DNA of 64,000 bases from an uncultured Clostridium sp. (GCA_947648215.1 CANSMW010000005.1:49494-113493), one strand, 5' to 3'. Shown: positions 1 to 8,967, numbered from the stretch's first letter. The notes: generated by a model not told the origin, from the letters alone. Numbers and translations: made by a program.

Positions 1-42
1 AACAACTTTCTTATCTACCATTATTCCATCACCTTCCAAATT

Positions 43-408
43 TTATTTTGTAAATCTCCATTGTTTAAAATATGTGCATTTTCCTTCATTATCTAATGAA
101 ATTTGAAAAATACCATCTATAACTTGCTTTGTATTAGTTTTTGTCATTATTCTAGTCATTTGCCAATTCACAATACAAGTTGATTCATTAAATGCAATAA
201 TTTTAAATTTATAATCTATATCTTTTTGATTGTCAGCAATAACATTCCATAGATTTACTACTTCTTGAAAATTTGCACAAGGCTCATCTATTGGATTTTC
301 ATAATATTCTACACTTTCATTTAATGTTCTTAAAGTTCTTTCCCAATCTAACTCTTTCCAAGAATCCATAAATTCCTTTATCCATCTTTCATATCTTTCT
401 TTATTCAT
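43..408 (-). CDS. SnoaL/NTF2-like small protein
   Basis: A 121-residue protein with a strong GGAGG site seven bases before its ATG. An N-terminal helical part (YERWIKEFMDSWKELDWERT) precedes a strand-rich part ending in YFKQWRF, which matches the cone-shaped SnoaL/NTF2 fold seen in small isomerases, hydratases and binding proteins. No catalytic residues can be fixed by eye. It is the last visible gene of a twelve-gene minus-strand cargo run and lies 11 bp downstream of an SDR gene, so the two are probably co-transcribed. The fold call is by resemblance; the function is unknown. Confidence 0.55.
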   Translation of the reverse strand: MNKERYERWIKEFMDSWKELDWERTLRTLNESVEYYENPIDEPCANFQEVVNLWNVIADNQKDIDYKFKIIAFNESTCIVNWQMTRIMTKTNTKQVIDGIFQISLDNEGKCTYFKQWRFTK

Positions 409-419
409 AACTGGACCTC

Positions 420-1091
420 CTAAACAACTTTTCTGTTTATTGTTATTTCACTTACTTCAATCATTTTAGGTAAATTTAATATATACATCATTAAGTCTGC
501 AATATCTGATGGATTCATCCATTCTTCTGGATGCTCTATCTCTTTTCCAGTCCATTTTGTGTGCATCCTAGTATTCATTCCTCCAACATTGAATTGTATT
601 ACACGACAATTATATTTCTTTAATTCTAATTGTAAATTATAACTTGTTCCTCTAATTGCCCATTTTGAAGTTGTATAAGCAATCTGATCTGTATATCCAG
701 CTTTTGTTCCTATTGTTGAGCCTACATTTAAAATATCTGCTTCACTTTCTTTTATAAGAGTTATTAGTTGTGTAATTAAATAAATTGGTGCAAGTACATT
801 TATTTTCATTAAATCATCTAATACATCATAAGTAACTTCTTCTAATTTTTGTACTCCAGGCACACCTGCACAATTTATTACTGCATCTATTTTCTTATAT
901 TTTTCTTTAATAATATTGCAAGTATTTTCAATAGATTTTTCATCAGTTAGATCTGTTTGTATAAAATCACATTCATAGTTAGGTTTTGTCCTACATAGTG
1001 CGATGATATTATAATCTTTATCTTTCAAACATCTCCCTGCAAATTCCTTTCCTAATCCATCACTTGCACCTGTTAAAATAATATTTTTCAT
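420..1091 (-). CDS. Short-chain dehydrogenase/reductase (SDR)
   Basis: A classical SDR of 223 residues. The N-terminal TGASDGLG is the TGxxxGxG dinucleotide-binding motif, NCAG around residue 73 is the NNAG-type motif, and AYTTSKWA carries the catalytic Tyr-x-x-x-Lys. It should be a cytosolic NAD(P)H-dependent oxidoreductase; the substrate cannot be read from sequence. It is shorter than typical 245-250 residue members, mainly at the C-terminus. AGGAGG precedes the ATG. It sits 21 bp after an iron-type alcohol dehydrogenase gene, suggesting paired carbonyl/alcohol chemistry in the cargo operon. Confidence 0.85.
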   Translation of the reverse strand: MKNIILTGASDGLGKEFAGRCLKDKDYNIIALCRTKPNYECDFIQTDLTDEKSIENTCNIIKEKYKKIDAVINCAGVPGVQKLEEVTYDVLDDLMKINVLAPIYLITQLITLIKESEADILNVGSTIGTKAGYTDQIAYTTSKWAIRGTSYNLQLELKKYNCRVIQFNVGGMNTRMHTKWTGKEIEHPEEWMNPSDIADLMMYILNLPKMIEVSEITINRKVV

Positions 1092-1112
1092 TGTATTCTT
1101 CCTCCTAAATGT

Positions 1113-2285
1113 TTATAAACATTTTTTAAAAATTTCAACTATATCTTCTTTATCCATATCTATAAAACCTTCTACTATACCATTGCTACATATACGATTT
1201 GCCATTTCTTCAAAATGTTTATCATCAATATTTAAGTCAGATAAATTATTTGTTAATTCCAAATCTTTATAAAGTAATTTTTCTAAACATTCTATTGATT
1301 TCTCTGCAACTTCCATCTTTGGTAAACTTGCATCTATATTCCACACATTCACACCGAATTGATAGTATCTATCTACAGTATTTTCATTTAATGTATATCT
1401 TAAATATCGTGGAGTTAAAATAGCCAATCCTAATCCGTGTGTAATATCATAAAAAGCTGATAATTGATGTTCTAATAGATGACAAACCCATATATTAGGT
1501 TGCCTATCCATTCTAGCAAATCCATTTATGGTCCAAGATGAAGCCCACATTAAATTTGCTCTTGCTTCGTAGTTTTTAGGATCATTGTAAGCAATTTTAG
1601 AATACTTTATTACAGTTTTCATTAGTCCTTCCATTACAGTATCTAACATATATAATCCATTATTTCTTGAAAAGTATGTTTCTAATATATGTGATAAAAT
1701 ATCACAACTTCCACAAGCAGTTTGGTATTTATTCACCGAATATGTAATAGTTGGATCTAAAAAAGATACTTTTGGCAAAGTTAATGGACTTTTTACACCT
1801 TTTTTCTCATTTGTTTCTATATTTGAAATAATAGATGTCGTATTCATTTCAGATCCAGTTGCCGATAGTGTTAATATAGTAATTATAGGTAATGCTTTTT
1901 GTATTTCAGCTTTTTTGGTTACAAAATCCCATATATCTCCATCATAATATCTTCCTGCTGCTATGATTTTGCAACTGTCTATTACACTTCCACCACCAAC
2001 ACCTAAAATAACATCTATATCTTTTTCTTTACAAATACTAGCAGCTTTGTTTATTGAAGTATGTCTTGGATTAGGCTCTATTCCAGAAAATTCATATACT
2101 TCTATATTAAAATCTTGAAGTTCCTTTATAATTTCTTGATAAAGTCCTATTTTCTTTATAGTCCCTCCTCCATAAACTAGCAATACTTTATTACCATATT
2201 TTTTTATTTCTTGACTTAAGTTTTCTTGTAACTGATTTTCTCCAAAATATACTTTTGTTGGAATATTATAAATAAAATTATTCAT
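1113..2285 (-). CDS. Iron-containing alcohol dehydrogenase (BdhA/YqhD type)
   Basis: A 390-residue protein of normal family length. It opens with the family signature (TKVYFGENQL), has the GGGS nucleotide-binding loop (VGGGSVIDSCK, about residues 95-105) and the metal-ligand region with Asp and His in SCDILSHILE, followed by HGLGLA. Members reduce aldehydes with NAD(P)H and a divalent metal in the cytosol. The N-terminus resembles butanol dehydrogenase/YqhD proteins more than AdhE. It has an AAAGG site and lies 6 bp downstream of the P-loop protein gene. The physiological aldehyde is unknown. Confidence 0.88.
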   Translation of the reverse strand: MNNFIYNIPTKVYFGENQLQENLSQEIKKYGNKVLLVYGGGTIKKIGLYQEIIKELQDFNIEVYEFSGIEPNPRHTSINKAASICKEKDIDVILGVGGGSVIDSCKIIAAGRYYDGDIWDFVTKKAEIQKALPIITILTLSATGSEMNTTSIISNIETNEKKGVKSPLTLPKVSFLDPTITYSVNKYQTACGSCDILSHILETYFSRNNGLYMLDTVMEGLMKTVIKYSKIAYNDPKNYEARANLMWASSWTINGFARMDRQPNIWVCHLLEHQLSAFYDITHGLGLAILTPRYLRYTLNENTVDRYYQFGVNVWNIDASLPKMEVAEKSIECLEKLLYKDLELTNNLSDLNIDDKHFEEMANRICSNGIVEGFIDMDKEDIVEIFKKCL

Positions 2286-2291
2286 TTTTCT

Positions 2292-2834
2292 CTACCTTTC
2301 TTTTAAATCTACCCCATATTCAATAAGTGCTTCTGATAAATATTGTTTTGGTTTTATAATAATTTTTTCATAATTATCAGTAGTTGCCTTTTCAAATAGT
2401 TCAATTAAAGAAGTAAATTCTTTTTTTCGCCTTAATATAAATTCTTCGTTATTTCCTCTTTTTTTAAATCTATCTACATACTCATCAAAATTGTTTGACA
2501 TTGGAAAAACTAAAATAACTCTAGTATTTTTCACATTATTCTTAAAATTATCGCTATCAATAGCTTTAAAAACGTGTTCTATAAATGGAGATACCACAAT
2601 TTTATCTTTTTCTAGTTCATTTAGAACAGCATTGATAAAATTATTAGGATATTCTGGATTTTCAACACGCAATGAAGTCTGTCCTTTTCTTTGTTCTAGT
2701 GGTAAATCTCTTATTGATTCATCATAAATATACTTATAATCTTGAAAATCTAGGTCTACTACATTATTATAACGATATTCTAATTCCGTTTTTCCTGTTC
2801 CCATATATGCTAATATTAGTAATTTATTTTTCAT
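2292..2834 (-). CDS. P-loop nucleotide kinase-like protein
   Basis: A 180-residue protein whose start (LLILAYMGTGKTELEYRY) contains a GxxxxGKT-type Walker A. The rest (DLDFQDYKY, VVSPFIEHV, RVILVFPMS) has the strand pattern of a small P-loop kinase, with a basic stretch (RFKKRG near residue 125) that could be a lid. No definite family was recognised; phage- and plasmid-encoded nucleotide kinase-like proteins look similar. GGAAGG precedes the ATG. It lies between a GNAT gene and the alcohol dehydrogenase. The P-loop is seen directly; kinase activity is inferred. Confidence 0.6.
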   Translation of the reverse strand: MKNKLLILAYMGTGKTELEYRYNNVVDLDFQDYKYIYDESIRDLPLEQRKGQTSLRVENPEYPNNFINAVLNELEKDKIVVSPFIEHVFKAIDSDNFKNNVKNTRVILVFPMSNNFDEYVDRFKKRGNNEEFILRRKKEFTSLIELFEKATTDNYEKIIIKPKQYLSEALIEYGVDLKER

Positions 2835-2846
2835 TGTTAAACCTTC

Positions 2847-3374
2847 CTATAATTCTATTTTATATCTTTTAATTTTCTTATTACTAACAGTTGAATCTAT
2901 GCTATTTGTGTATTCTGCTCCTATTTTGCTAAATATTTTAGGAGAAATGATATTATCTTCATAATGGCATAATATTATATCTTTCATTCCTAACTCTTTA
3001 CATTTAACTACTAATTGCTCTGCTATTTTTGTTCCATATCCTTTTTTTCGTTGAGATGGTCTTACTCCATAAGCAATATTTCCCCAAATATCATAGCCTT
3101 TTTGAGTTAAGTTATTTCTAATACACCCAATTCCAATTAAATTATTATTATCAAATGCTAAAAAGTAATAACTATTCTTATACCAATCTAAATCTTCGTG
3201 TTTTCCAATTTTTCTGTTAGCTAGTTCTACTAAAATATTTCTATAATCATTTTGTGTTCTACATTCTAATTCTAAAACATCTGGTATTAAATCACTTTTA
3301 TTTTGTATAAATTCATTATACATTTTAATATATTCATTATAGTTTTCTTTTTTAAATTCAATTAGTTTTATCAT
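2847..3374 (-). CDS. GNAT family N-acetyltransferase
   Basis: A 175-residue single-domain GNAT protein. The acetyl-CoA pyrophosphate loop is in YGVRPSQRKKGYGTKIAEQL (Q/R-x-x-G-x-G/A form), followed by the conserved strand IILCHYEDN and the C-terminal FSKIGAEYTN turn. Members acetylate amines or protein termini in the cytosol; the acceptor is unknown. The start has GGAGAAATAAA before the ATG. It is 17 bp downstream of an unrecognised gene in the cargo operon. A drug-modifying role is possible, but no aminoglycoside-type features stand out. Confidence 0.82.
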   Translation of the reverse strand: MIKLIEFKKENYNEYIKMYNEFIQNKSDLIPDVLELECRTQNDYRNILVELANRKIGKHEDLDWYKNSYYFLAFDNNNLIGIGCIRNNLTQKGYDIWGNIAYGVRPSQRKKGYGTKIAEQLVVKCKELGMKDIILCHYEDNIISPKIFSKIGAEYTNSIDSTVSNKKIKRYKIEL

Positions 3375-3391
3375 TTTATTTCTCCATAATT

Positions 3392-3841
3392 TTAATTTTT
3401 ATTTCCATATACTTCAGAAGCCAAAGGATTTAAAAAATAAATTAAAGTATTTTCTGTCTTAAATTCAATCGCATCCCATTCTGATCTTTTAATATAAGAA
3501 TATTTTTTATCTTTCCCTACTTTATCCATTAAAATATCTCTATCTTCTACAACAAAATCAGCTGCTGCTTCCCAATTTAGTCTTGTTTCATCAAAATATC
3601 TAATCTTTAAATATTTTAACTCTCCATAATTTGTTTGTATAGGCTGATTAAGTAAATAAATATTTCCTCTTTCTGTTTTTTCAAGTAGCTTACTTATTTT
3701 ACTTACTTCATCATCCAGTTGTATTTTGTGTTCTTCACTTTTTGGAAATATATCAATAAAGTCAATACTTTGTAAACCTTCTATTTCAAGCAAATCTTTT
3801 TCTATTCTATTAAGATTTTTTTCTATTATTTCTTGTAACAT
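3392..3841 (-). CDS. Hypothetical protein (149 aa)
   Basis: Not recognised. An acidic soluble protein with an N-terminal helical stretch and a strand-rich middle (GNIYLLNQPIQ, ELKYLKIRYFDETRLNWEAAADFVVED). It has no signal peptide, membrane segment or obvious metal site. GAGGTG precedes the ATG. It lies in the middle of the cargo operon between a YgjV-type membrane protein and a GNAT, with 11 and 17 bp gaps, so it is certainly co-transcribed with them. Confidence 0.6.
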   Translation of the reverse strand: MLQEIIEKNLNRIEKDLLEIEGLQSIDFIDIFPKSEEHKIQLDDEVSKISKLLEKTERGNIYLLNQPIQTNYGELKYLKIRYFDETRLNWEAAADFVVEDRDILMDKVGKDKKYSYIKRSEWDAIEFKTENTLIYFLNPLASEVYGNKN

Positions 3842-3852
3842 CTTACACCTCT

Positions 3853-4374
3853 TTATAAATTATTATTGCTTTCTTTTTTGTAATCAAATCTATACATACC
3901 AACTATTGTAGATATTGTCATAAGCGAATCTGAAATTGCTGCAGTATATGCTTGACACACAATATCATATAATATCCATAATATTATATTTACTAAAGAT
4001 ATTCTTCTTATGTTTTTTTCTTTATCTTGTATTATAGTTAAAGTATATAATATTGAGCATATTATAGGCACAATATCTATATATCCTTTGAATGTTATTG
4101 CCCCTAATATAATAGATATAATAATATATATTCCAATAACAATCTTTGGTACTTGCTTATTTTTATTTTCAAATAATTTGTTTATAAATGTTTGCACTAT
4201 TGCAAATATACAAATTATCGCACCACTATAACTCTGTAATAATATAAAATTTATTGCAGAAAACAAATTTGCTAATATAAACATAAGAATTATTTGTTTC
4301 TTATTCTTCATTTGCATTGCAAGAACATTTGATATTATCACTAATATTCCAAAAATTTGAGCAGCTATAAACAT
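3853..4374 (-). CDS. YgjV family inner-membrane protein
   Basis: A 173-residue polytopic membrane protein with about five to six hydrophobic segments. The opening (IFGILVIISNVLAMQMKNKKQI) and the repeated segment NLFSAINFILLQSYSGAIICIFAI match the YgjV family, small bacterial membrane proteins of unknown function. The C-terminus is short and basic (YKKESNNNL). Its start codon follows the preceding gene by four bases with GGGGAATAAATA as ribosome site, so translation is coupled to the upstream GNAT. A transport or sensing role would be a guess. Confidence 0.7.
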   Translation of the reverse strand: MFIAAQIFGILVIISNVLAMQMKNKKQIILMFILANLFSAINFILLQSYSGAIICIFAIVQTFINKLFENKNKQVPKIVIGIYIIISIILGAITFKGYIDIVPIICSILYTLTIIQDKEKNIRRISLVNIILWILYDIVCQAYTAAISDSLMTISTIVGMYRFDYKKESNNNL

Positions 4375-4377
4375 TAT

Positions 4378-5169
4378 TTATTCCCCTTCTATATATGCTT
4401 TTCCTAATAATTTTTCTATAAATCCCATATTTTTATAAACTTGTTCTGTATAAAATCCCTGTTCCGTTTGCACACAAACTTCATTTATATTTAATTTTAT
4501 TAAGTCTTTTATTATATCTGACATCATCTGTCTGCATACACCATTTTTCTGATATTTCTTATTTGTTGTAACATTATATATAATAGCTTTATCTTTTTTA
4601 TATACAATAGTTGCAGTAGAAATTGCCTCTTTTTCTTTCCTTCCTAAATAATGAATAACTTTATATTCGCTATTATTTTCATCAAAACTTTTTTCTAATG
4701 CAATTTTATATCCATCAGATAGGCTCTCATACGGATCTTCTGGATTATCTCCAGAGAATCCATCCATTACAGCTTGAATAAATTGTTCCTTTAATGTTTC
4801 ATCAACTTTGTAAACAGAAAAATCTATTTTACTTTTATATGATTCAAATTGCTCTAAATTATCTAATGTCATCCAAACATCTGTATATAATGACTTTAAT
4901 TTAGAGTTTTTAATGTTTTCTTGTAATTTTGAATCTATAATATTAGATGTAATATAAATAATAGGATTTCTATTTAATTTATTCATATTAGATTTTATTT
5001 CATTAAAAATATCCTCTAAAGAAACTTCTCTGTTTTTTAAATAAGCAAAGTTCCAATATTCATCATCTATCAAATCACTATAGTAAATATCATAATCTTT
5101 ATTCTTTATTGTGTTTGACATATATAAATATAGTTGTCCGTTTAAATGAATATCAATTATATCTTCCAT
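4378..5169 (-). CDS. Two-part GNAT family acetyltransferase
   Basis: A 263-residue protein. The C-terminal half (about residues 170-260) is a GNAT domain: IYNVTTNKKYQKNGVCRQMM carries the acyl-CoA loop and VYKNMGFIEK is the usual closing motif. The N-terminal half (about residues 1-120) is unrelated to known motifs and may confer substrate choice. GAGG precedes the ATG. It starts 31 bp downstream of the HAD phosphatase gene and abuts the YgjV gene. Substrate unknown. Confidence 0.78.
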   Translation of the reverse strand: MEDIIDIHLNGQLYLYMSNTIKNKDYDIYYSDLIDDEYWNFAYLKNREVSLEDIFNEIKSNMNKLNRNPIIYITSNIIDSKLQENIKNSKLKSLYTDVWMTLDNLEQFESYKSKIDFSVYKVDETLKEQFIQAVMDGFSGDNPEDPYESLSDGYKIALEKSFDENNSEYKVIHYLGRKEKEAISTATIVYKKDKAIIYNVTTNKKYQKNGVCRQMMSDIIKDLIKLNINEVCVQTEQGFYTEQVYKNMGFIEKLLGKAYIEGE

Positions 5170-5200
5170 AAATACCTCAATTCATATATCTTTCTATCTT

Positions 5201-5935
5201 TTATAATATTTGTATTAGTTCTTTTAAATTATTTATAGTCATAGTTGGCTTATATTCATCACATAATTTTTCATTGTTTCTATTAAACCAACAACTATCG
5301 AAATTACATCTCATAGCAAATCCCACATCTGACTTCAATGAATCACCTATCATTAAATATTCTTTAATATTGTAATTATTTAAAGTTTTTTCTATTCCTT
5401 CAAAAAACTCTTTATTAGGTTTCATATAGCCAAACATATCAGCAGATAGTATTTCATTCACAAAATCTATACAGTTTATTTTTAACAATTTATCTCTTGT
5501 AGCGACTTTAGGTCCATTAGTAGCAATTATAATATAATAGTTTTTATTTGATAAATACTTTAATGTTTCATAAGCTCCCTCTATTGCAATAACATTTTCG
5601 GTTAAAGCATTCATATAAATATTATTCAAGTTTATTGCCTCATTTAAAGAAATTTCATTATTAAAATATATTAAAACTCTTTGTGCTCTTAACCAATTTA
5701 AAAATTCATCACTTTTTTTGCCTGTTTCACTCTTTAAATGTTCTGGTAATTCAATTAGTCCATCTTGCCAATCTTTCCAAAATTGCTTATCTATTTTATA
5801 CCATACTCTAAAACTGTCATTACTACATTTTTCATTTTTTGATTCAATCATTCTTTTAAAGGCATATTTAACATTTTCCAAATTATCTATTAAAGTATCA
5901 TCTAAATCAAATATCAATATTTTATATTTATTCAC
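5201..5935 (-). CDS. HAD-family phosphatase, YjjG-like nucleotidase
   Basis: A complete HAD-IA hydrolase of 244 residues. Motif I is FDLDDTLID (nucleophile and acid Asp), motif II is ATNGP, motif III the Lys of MKPNKEFFEG, motif IV MIGDSLKSDVGFA. The helical cap between motifs I and II and the DDTLID form resemble YjjG, which removes phosphate from non-canonical pyrimidine nucleotides. It initiates at GTG with AAAGG upstream. Next to Nudix and deaminase genes it fits a nucleotide-sanitising role, but the exact substrate is inferred. Confidence 0.82.
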   Translation of the reverse strand: MNKYKILIFDLDDTLIDNLENVKYAFKRMIESKNEKCSNDSFRVWYKIDKQFWKDWQDGLIELPEHLKSETGKKSDEFLNWLRAQRVLIYFNNEISLNEAINLNNIYMNALTENVIAIEGAYETLKYLSNKNYYIIIATNGPKVATRDKLLKINCIDFVNEILSADMFGYMKPNKEFFEGIEKTLNNYNIKEYLMIGDSLKSDVGFAMRCNFDSCWFNRNNEKLCDEYKPTMTINNLKELIQIL

Positions 5936-5949
5936 TATCTTACCTTTCC

Positions 5950-6372
5950 CTATTTGTTTCTTTTTAGATATTCCTCTATAAACTTTTTAGCAGGAGAATA
6001 TAAATTTTCTGGTAAATCATTTATATCAAACCATTTCCATTCGCTATGTTTTGTTGGCTCTAAATTTTTCAATTCTCCATTATATTTATTTGCAACTAAT
6101 TGAATAGTTACAAAATGCTTATTAGGTTGAATATCATCTGTTGCACCAAAAATTGATAATTCCGAAATATCTAAATTAGTTTCTTCTTTAACTTCTCTTA
6201 TAGCTCCTTCTATCATTGTTTCATTGTATTCTTGTTTACCACCAGGAATGGTCCAACTTCCAGGCTCATAAATTCCTCCAGTATCTTTATAATTATCGCA
6301 TCTATGCCCTAAAAGAATTTTGTTGCCATCTCTGATTACAATTCCTAAACCAACTTTAATTATATTTTCCAT
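5950..6372 (-). CDS. Nudix hydrolase
   Basis: A 140-residue single-domain Nudix protein. The Nudix box runs from GGKQEYNETMIEGA through REVKEETNL (GX5EX7REUXEEXGU), about residues 44-66. The opening VGLGIVIRDGNKILLGHR is typical of small MutT/NUDT15-like hydrolases that cleave nucleoside diphosphate derivatives. GGAGGAG precedes the ATG. It sits between the HAD phosphatase and an unrecognised protein and belongs to the same polycistron. Whether it acts on oxidised dNTPs or other NDP compounds is not visible. Confidence 0.88.
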   Translation of the reverse strand: MENIIKVGLGIVIRDGNKILLGHRCDNYKDTGGIYEPGSWTIPGGKQEYNETMIEGAIREVKEETNLDISELSIFGATDDIQPNKHFVTIQLVANKYNGELKNLEPTKHSEWKWFDINDLPENLYSPAKKFIEEYLKRNK

Positions 6373-6387
6373 ATTAGCTCCTCCAGT

Positions 6388-6789
6388 CTATATTTTTTCT
6401 TTTAATTTAGATAAATTTTTAGATAAACTTATTACTTCTAATGGTATTTCAATCAATTTATTATCAACTGCTACATAATTTGTTATTTCAATATTGCTTA
6501 TATCAACAGCATTTTCTAATTCTTTAATAATATAATGAAGTTGTATGCAATGAGGTGATTTATCTACAGTAGCAAAAATCAATTTTTTTATTTTGCCTCT
6601 TGCTATCATACCAATTATTTTTGTTACCACCATATTTAAGTGTTCTTTCTCTAGGCATACATCATAAATGTTCGTAGAAATTTGTTCTAACTGTTTATAT
6701 GCTTTAGGTTGCATACTTTCTAAACAACTTCCTACAATAATCATTGTTTCTTGAATATCAAAGCAATTTATTTTTAATAAATCTTTCAT
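6388..6789 (-). CDS. Hypothetical protein (133 aa)
   Basis: Not firmly recognised. A 133-residue protein with alternating helices and strands; the segment KIKKLIFATVDKSPHCIQLHYIIKELE could bind a small ligand or metal (Cys-Ile-Gln-Leu-His). The start chosen is the ATG preceded by GGAGAAC at normal spacing, not the upstream ATG at 6816, which lacks a good site. It lies between the Nudix and deaminase genes and probably shares their pathway. Confidence 0.55.
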   Translation of the reverse strand: MKDLLKINCFDIQETMIIVGSCLESMQPKAYKQLEQISTNIYDVCLEKEHLNMVVTKIIGMIARGKIKKLIFATVDKSPHCIQLHYIIKELENAVDISNIEITNYVAVDNKLIEIPLEVISLSKNLSKLKEKI

Positions 6790-6805
6790 TTTTTGTTCTC
6801 CATTT

Positions 6806-7255
6806 CTATTTTGCATTTTTTAACACTTCTACTGCTTTATCTCTATGTACTTCTTTAATAATCTCTATCTTTCTATTTTTACAATTATTAGCAACAACTT
6901 GTGCTTTTACCAATATATCGTTTACACACTCTTTTGAATCTTCTAATGTTGCTCCATATACTAACTTTTCTATTCCTGTATATAGAATTGCTCCCATACA
7001 CATTGCACACGGCTCACAAGAAGAATAAATTACACAATCCTTACCACCTTCTGCACATAGGTGTCCTCCCAAATGTTCCATTGCATCTTCTATTGCCCTT
7101 AATTCTGCGTGAGAAAATGCAGTTTTAGAAACTGGTACATCTTTATCACTTCTACCAATAATTTCTCCATTCTTTACAATTATAGCTCCATAAGGATATA
7201 TTGCTTTTTTACTTAATTCTATTGCAATGTCAATAAACTTTTCATCTTCACTCAT
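6806..7255 (-). CDS. Nucleoside/nucleotide deaminase (CDA fold)
   Basis: A 149-residue zinc deaminase. HAELRAIEDAM supplies the zinc His and catalytic Glu, and SCEPCAMCMGAILYTGI is the PCxxC zinc motif. Spacing and size match the guanine-deaminase/TadA-like branch that deaminates purine bases or nucleosides. The ATG at 7255 is chosen because AGGAGGATTCATA precedes it; the longer frame from 7285 has no site. It appears to be the first gene of the cargo run, about 180 bp downstream of the methyltransferase terminator. It could act on free guanine, cytosine analogues or nucleosides. Confidence 0.82.
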   Translation of the reverse strand: MSEDEKFIDIAIELSKKAIYPYGAIIVKNGEIIGRSDKDVPVSKTAFSHAELRAIEDAMEHLGGHLCAEGGKDCVIYSSCEPCAMCMGAILYTGIEKLVYGATLEDSKECVNDILVKAQVVANNCKNRKIEIIKEVHRDKAVEVLKNAK

Positions 7256-7396
7256 TATGAATCCTCCTACATAATTATTCTCCATTAAGATTTTAATCCC
7301 TCTATTTTCTAATTTGCCATCATTGTATCATAAAAGTTATTTTTTGTCTTTATTTTTGCGACTTTTTTATTTTGAAAATGACATAAAAGTCAAAAA

Positions 7397-7431
7397 AAAT
7401 AGCAAGAGCCATTTTTGAACTCTTGCTATTT
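7397..7431 (-). terminator. Rho-independent terminator after the C5 methyltransferase
   Basis: A perfect 12-bp stem (7397-7408 with 7420-7431), 11-base loop, then eight T residues on the minus strand. It separates the methyltransferase transcript from the cargo operon. Confidence 0.85.
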
Positions 7432-7439
7432 AATAATTT

Positions 7440-8900
7440 TTACATATCTTTTAATAAATTTTTAAATATTGCTTCTAAAACATTGACAACGATGCTATTT
7501 CCAGCTTGTCTATAAGCCTGTGTGTCTGATATTCCTACTGATTTTGCTTTATTAAAATCCTCATCATCAAACCCCATCAATCTCCAACATTCAAGAGGAG
7601 TTAGTTTTCGTATTTTCATAAAGTGATTTCCATCCTCTGAAATCAATACTGCTGCACTTGAACTTATGATTCCACAAGTTGTTGTTTGTGTAGGAGCAAT
7701 ATCTTTTATCTCTTTTTGATTGTATGGATTAAACATTTTTCTTTCTGCTATACTTGGTCTAAACTGACTAGCAGTAACCGCTGTTGCAATTCCTTCTGTA
7801 TCATATATTCTATCTTGTAGACTAGGTTGCCTCTTTTGATTATTCAAACAAATAGGTTTAGGTGTTTCAATAACTGTAGCCATACTAGGTGAAGTTAGAA
7901 TTGTCTGTGATACCTCTTTTCCAACTCTACCTCGTTTTGTTGTACTGTTAGGATATGAATAATTTATTGAATCTCCTTCTCTTGCTTCTGCATATCCTTT
8001 TTTTGTTCCTTCTCTAACAAGAATATAAGGTTGTTTATGTCCTCCATTATCCATAGTAGTTAGTGTAGGTGATATTCCATTTGGATTATATACACTTCCT
8101 GCTTGATGTTTTGATTTTTCTGTATCAAATAATCCTGTTACTCTTTCAACATTATTAGATTCTGCAATATATTGATTTTGATTTCCACTCATTTTGTGAT
8201 AACCTGCTATAAGACAAGAACTTATGTTAGGATTTTGATAATCTTTTAGTAGTTTGTTGTTCTTCTTAATTAACCTTCCTATTCCATTTTCCGTTAAATA
8301 GAATTTGTCATCTACTTTATCTTCTAAAATATCTTTAAGTTTTAAATTTAATGTTACTGGAGATGGAAAAGTAAAGTTGTTTTTATCAATATCTTTACGA
8401 ATAGAAACAATAAATACTCTTTCTCGATTTTGTGGAACTCCATAATCTTTTGCATTTAATATTTTCCAATAATTATTATATCCTAGTTCTGATATATCAT
8501 TTAATATTGAATCAAATTGACTCCTAAATCTTTGGCTTGTCAAATTCTTAACATTTTCAATAATACTAATTTTAGGCATTTTAGCTTTCAATATTTTATA
8601 CCCTTCATAATATAATCCGCTTCTAGTCCCCTCTTTTATACCTTCCATTCTACCAGCTATTGATATGTCTTGACACGGAAATCCCCAACTCATAAGATCA
8701 AAATCTGGTATTTTATCAATTTCTATCTTTGCTACATCTCCTAAATTTTTATTTTCTGATACATTATGAATAGCACAATAACTTTTAATAGCATACTTAT
8801 CTATTTCCGAAAATCCTACTAATTCATAATCTATATTTAATCTTTCTAATGCTTTTTCAAAAGCTCCAATTCCTGTAAATAGGCTTAATAATTTTAACAT
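7440..8900 (-). CDS. dcm: DNA (cytosine-5-)-methyltransferase
   Basis: A 486-residue C5-methyltransferase with the motifs in order: I (LSLFTGIGAFEKAL), IV with catalytic Cys (WGFPCQDISIAG), VI (IIENVKNL), VIII (QNRERVFIVSI), a long target-recognition region of about 230 residues, IX (RKLTPLECWRLMGF) and X (QAGNSIVVNVLEAIF). It transfers a methyl group from SAM to a cytosine in a specific site. The start at 8900 has GGAGG eight bases upstream; the longer frame begins inside that site. No restriction endonuclease gene is adjacent, so it is an orphan enzyme that may protect the ICE from host restriction on transfer. Flanked by terminators on both sides. Confidence 0.93.
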   Translation of the reverse strand: MLKLLSLFTGIGAFEKALERLNIDYELVGFSEIDKYAIKSYCAIHNVSENKNLGDVAKIEIDKIPDFDLMSWGFPCQDISIAGRMEGIKEGTRSGLYYEGYKILKAKMPKISIIENVKNLTSQRFRSQFDSILNDISELGYNNYWKILNAKDYGVPQNRERVFIVSIRKDIDKNNFTFPSPVTLNLKLKDILEDKVDDKFYLTENGIGRLIKKNNKLLKDYQNPNISSCLIAGYHKMSGNQNQYIAESNNVERVTGLFDTEKSKHQAGSVYNPNGISPTLTTMDNGGHKQPYILVREGTKKGYAEAREGDSINYSYPNSTTKRGRVGKEVSQTILTSPSMATVIETPKPICLNNQKRQPSLQDRIYDTEGIATAVTASQFRPSIAERKMFNPYNQKEIKDIAPTQTTTCGIISSSAAVLISEDGNHFMKIRKLTPLECWRLMGFDDEDFNKAKSVGISDTQAYRQAGNSIVVNVLEAIFKNLLKDM

Positions 8901-8930
8901 AATGTAATTCCTCCTTTGCACACGAAAAAA

Positions 8931-8952
8931 GCCCCAGAATTTAATCTGGAGC
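8931..8952 (-). terminator. Terminator after the relaxase
   Basis: An 8-bp stem with one G-T pair (8931-8938 with 8945-8952), then six T residues on the minus strand, just downstream of the relaxase stop. Confidence 0.75.
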
Positions 8953-8967
8953 GAATTTTGTATTTAA

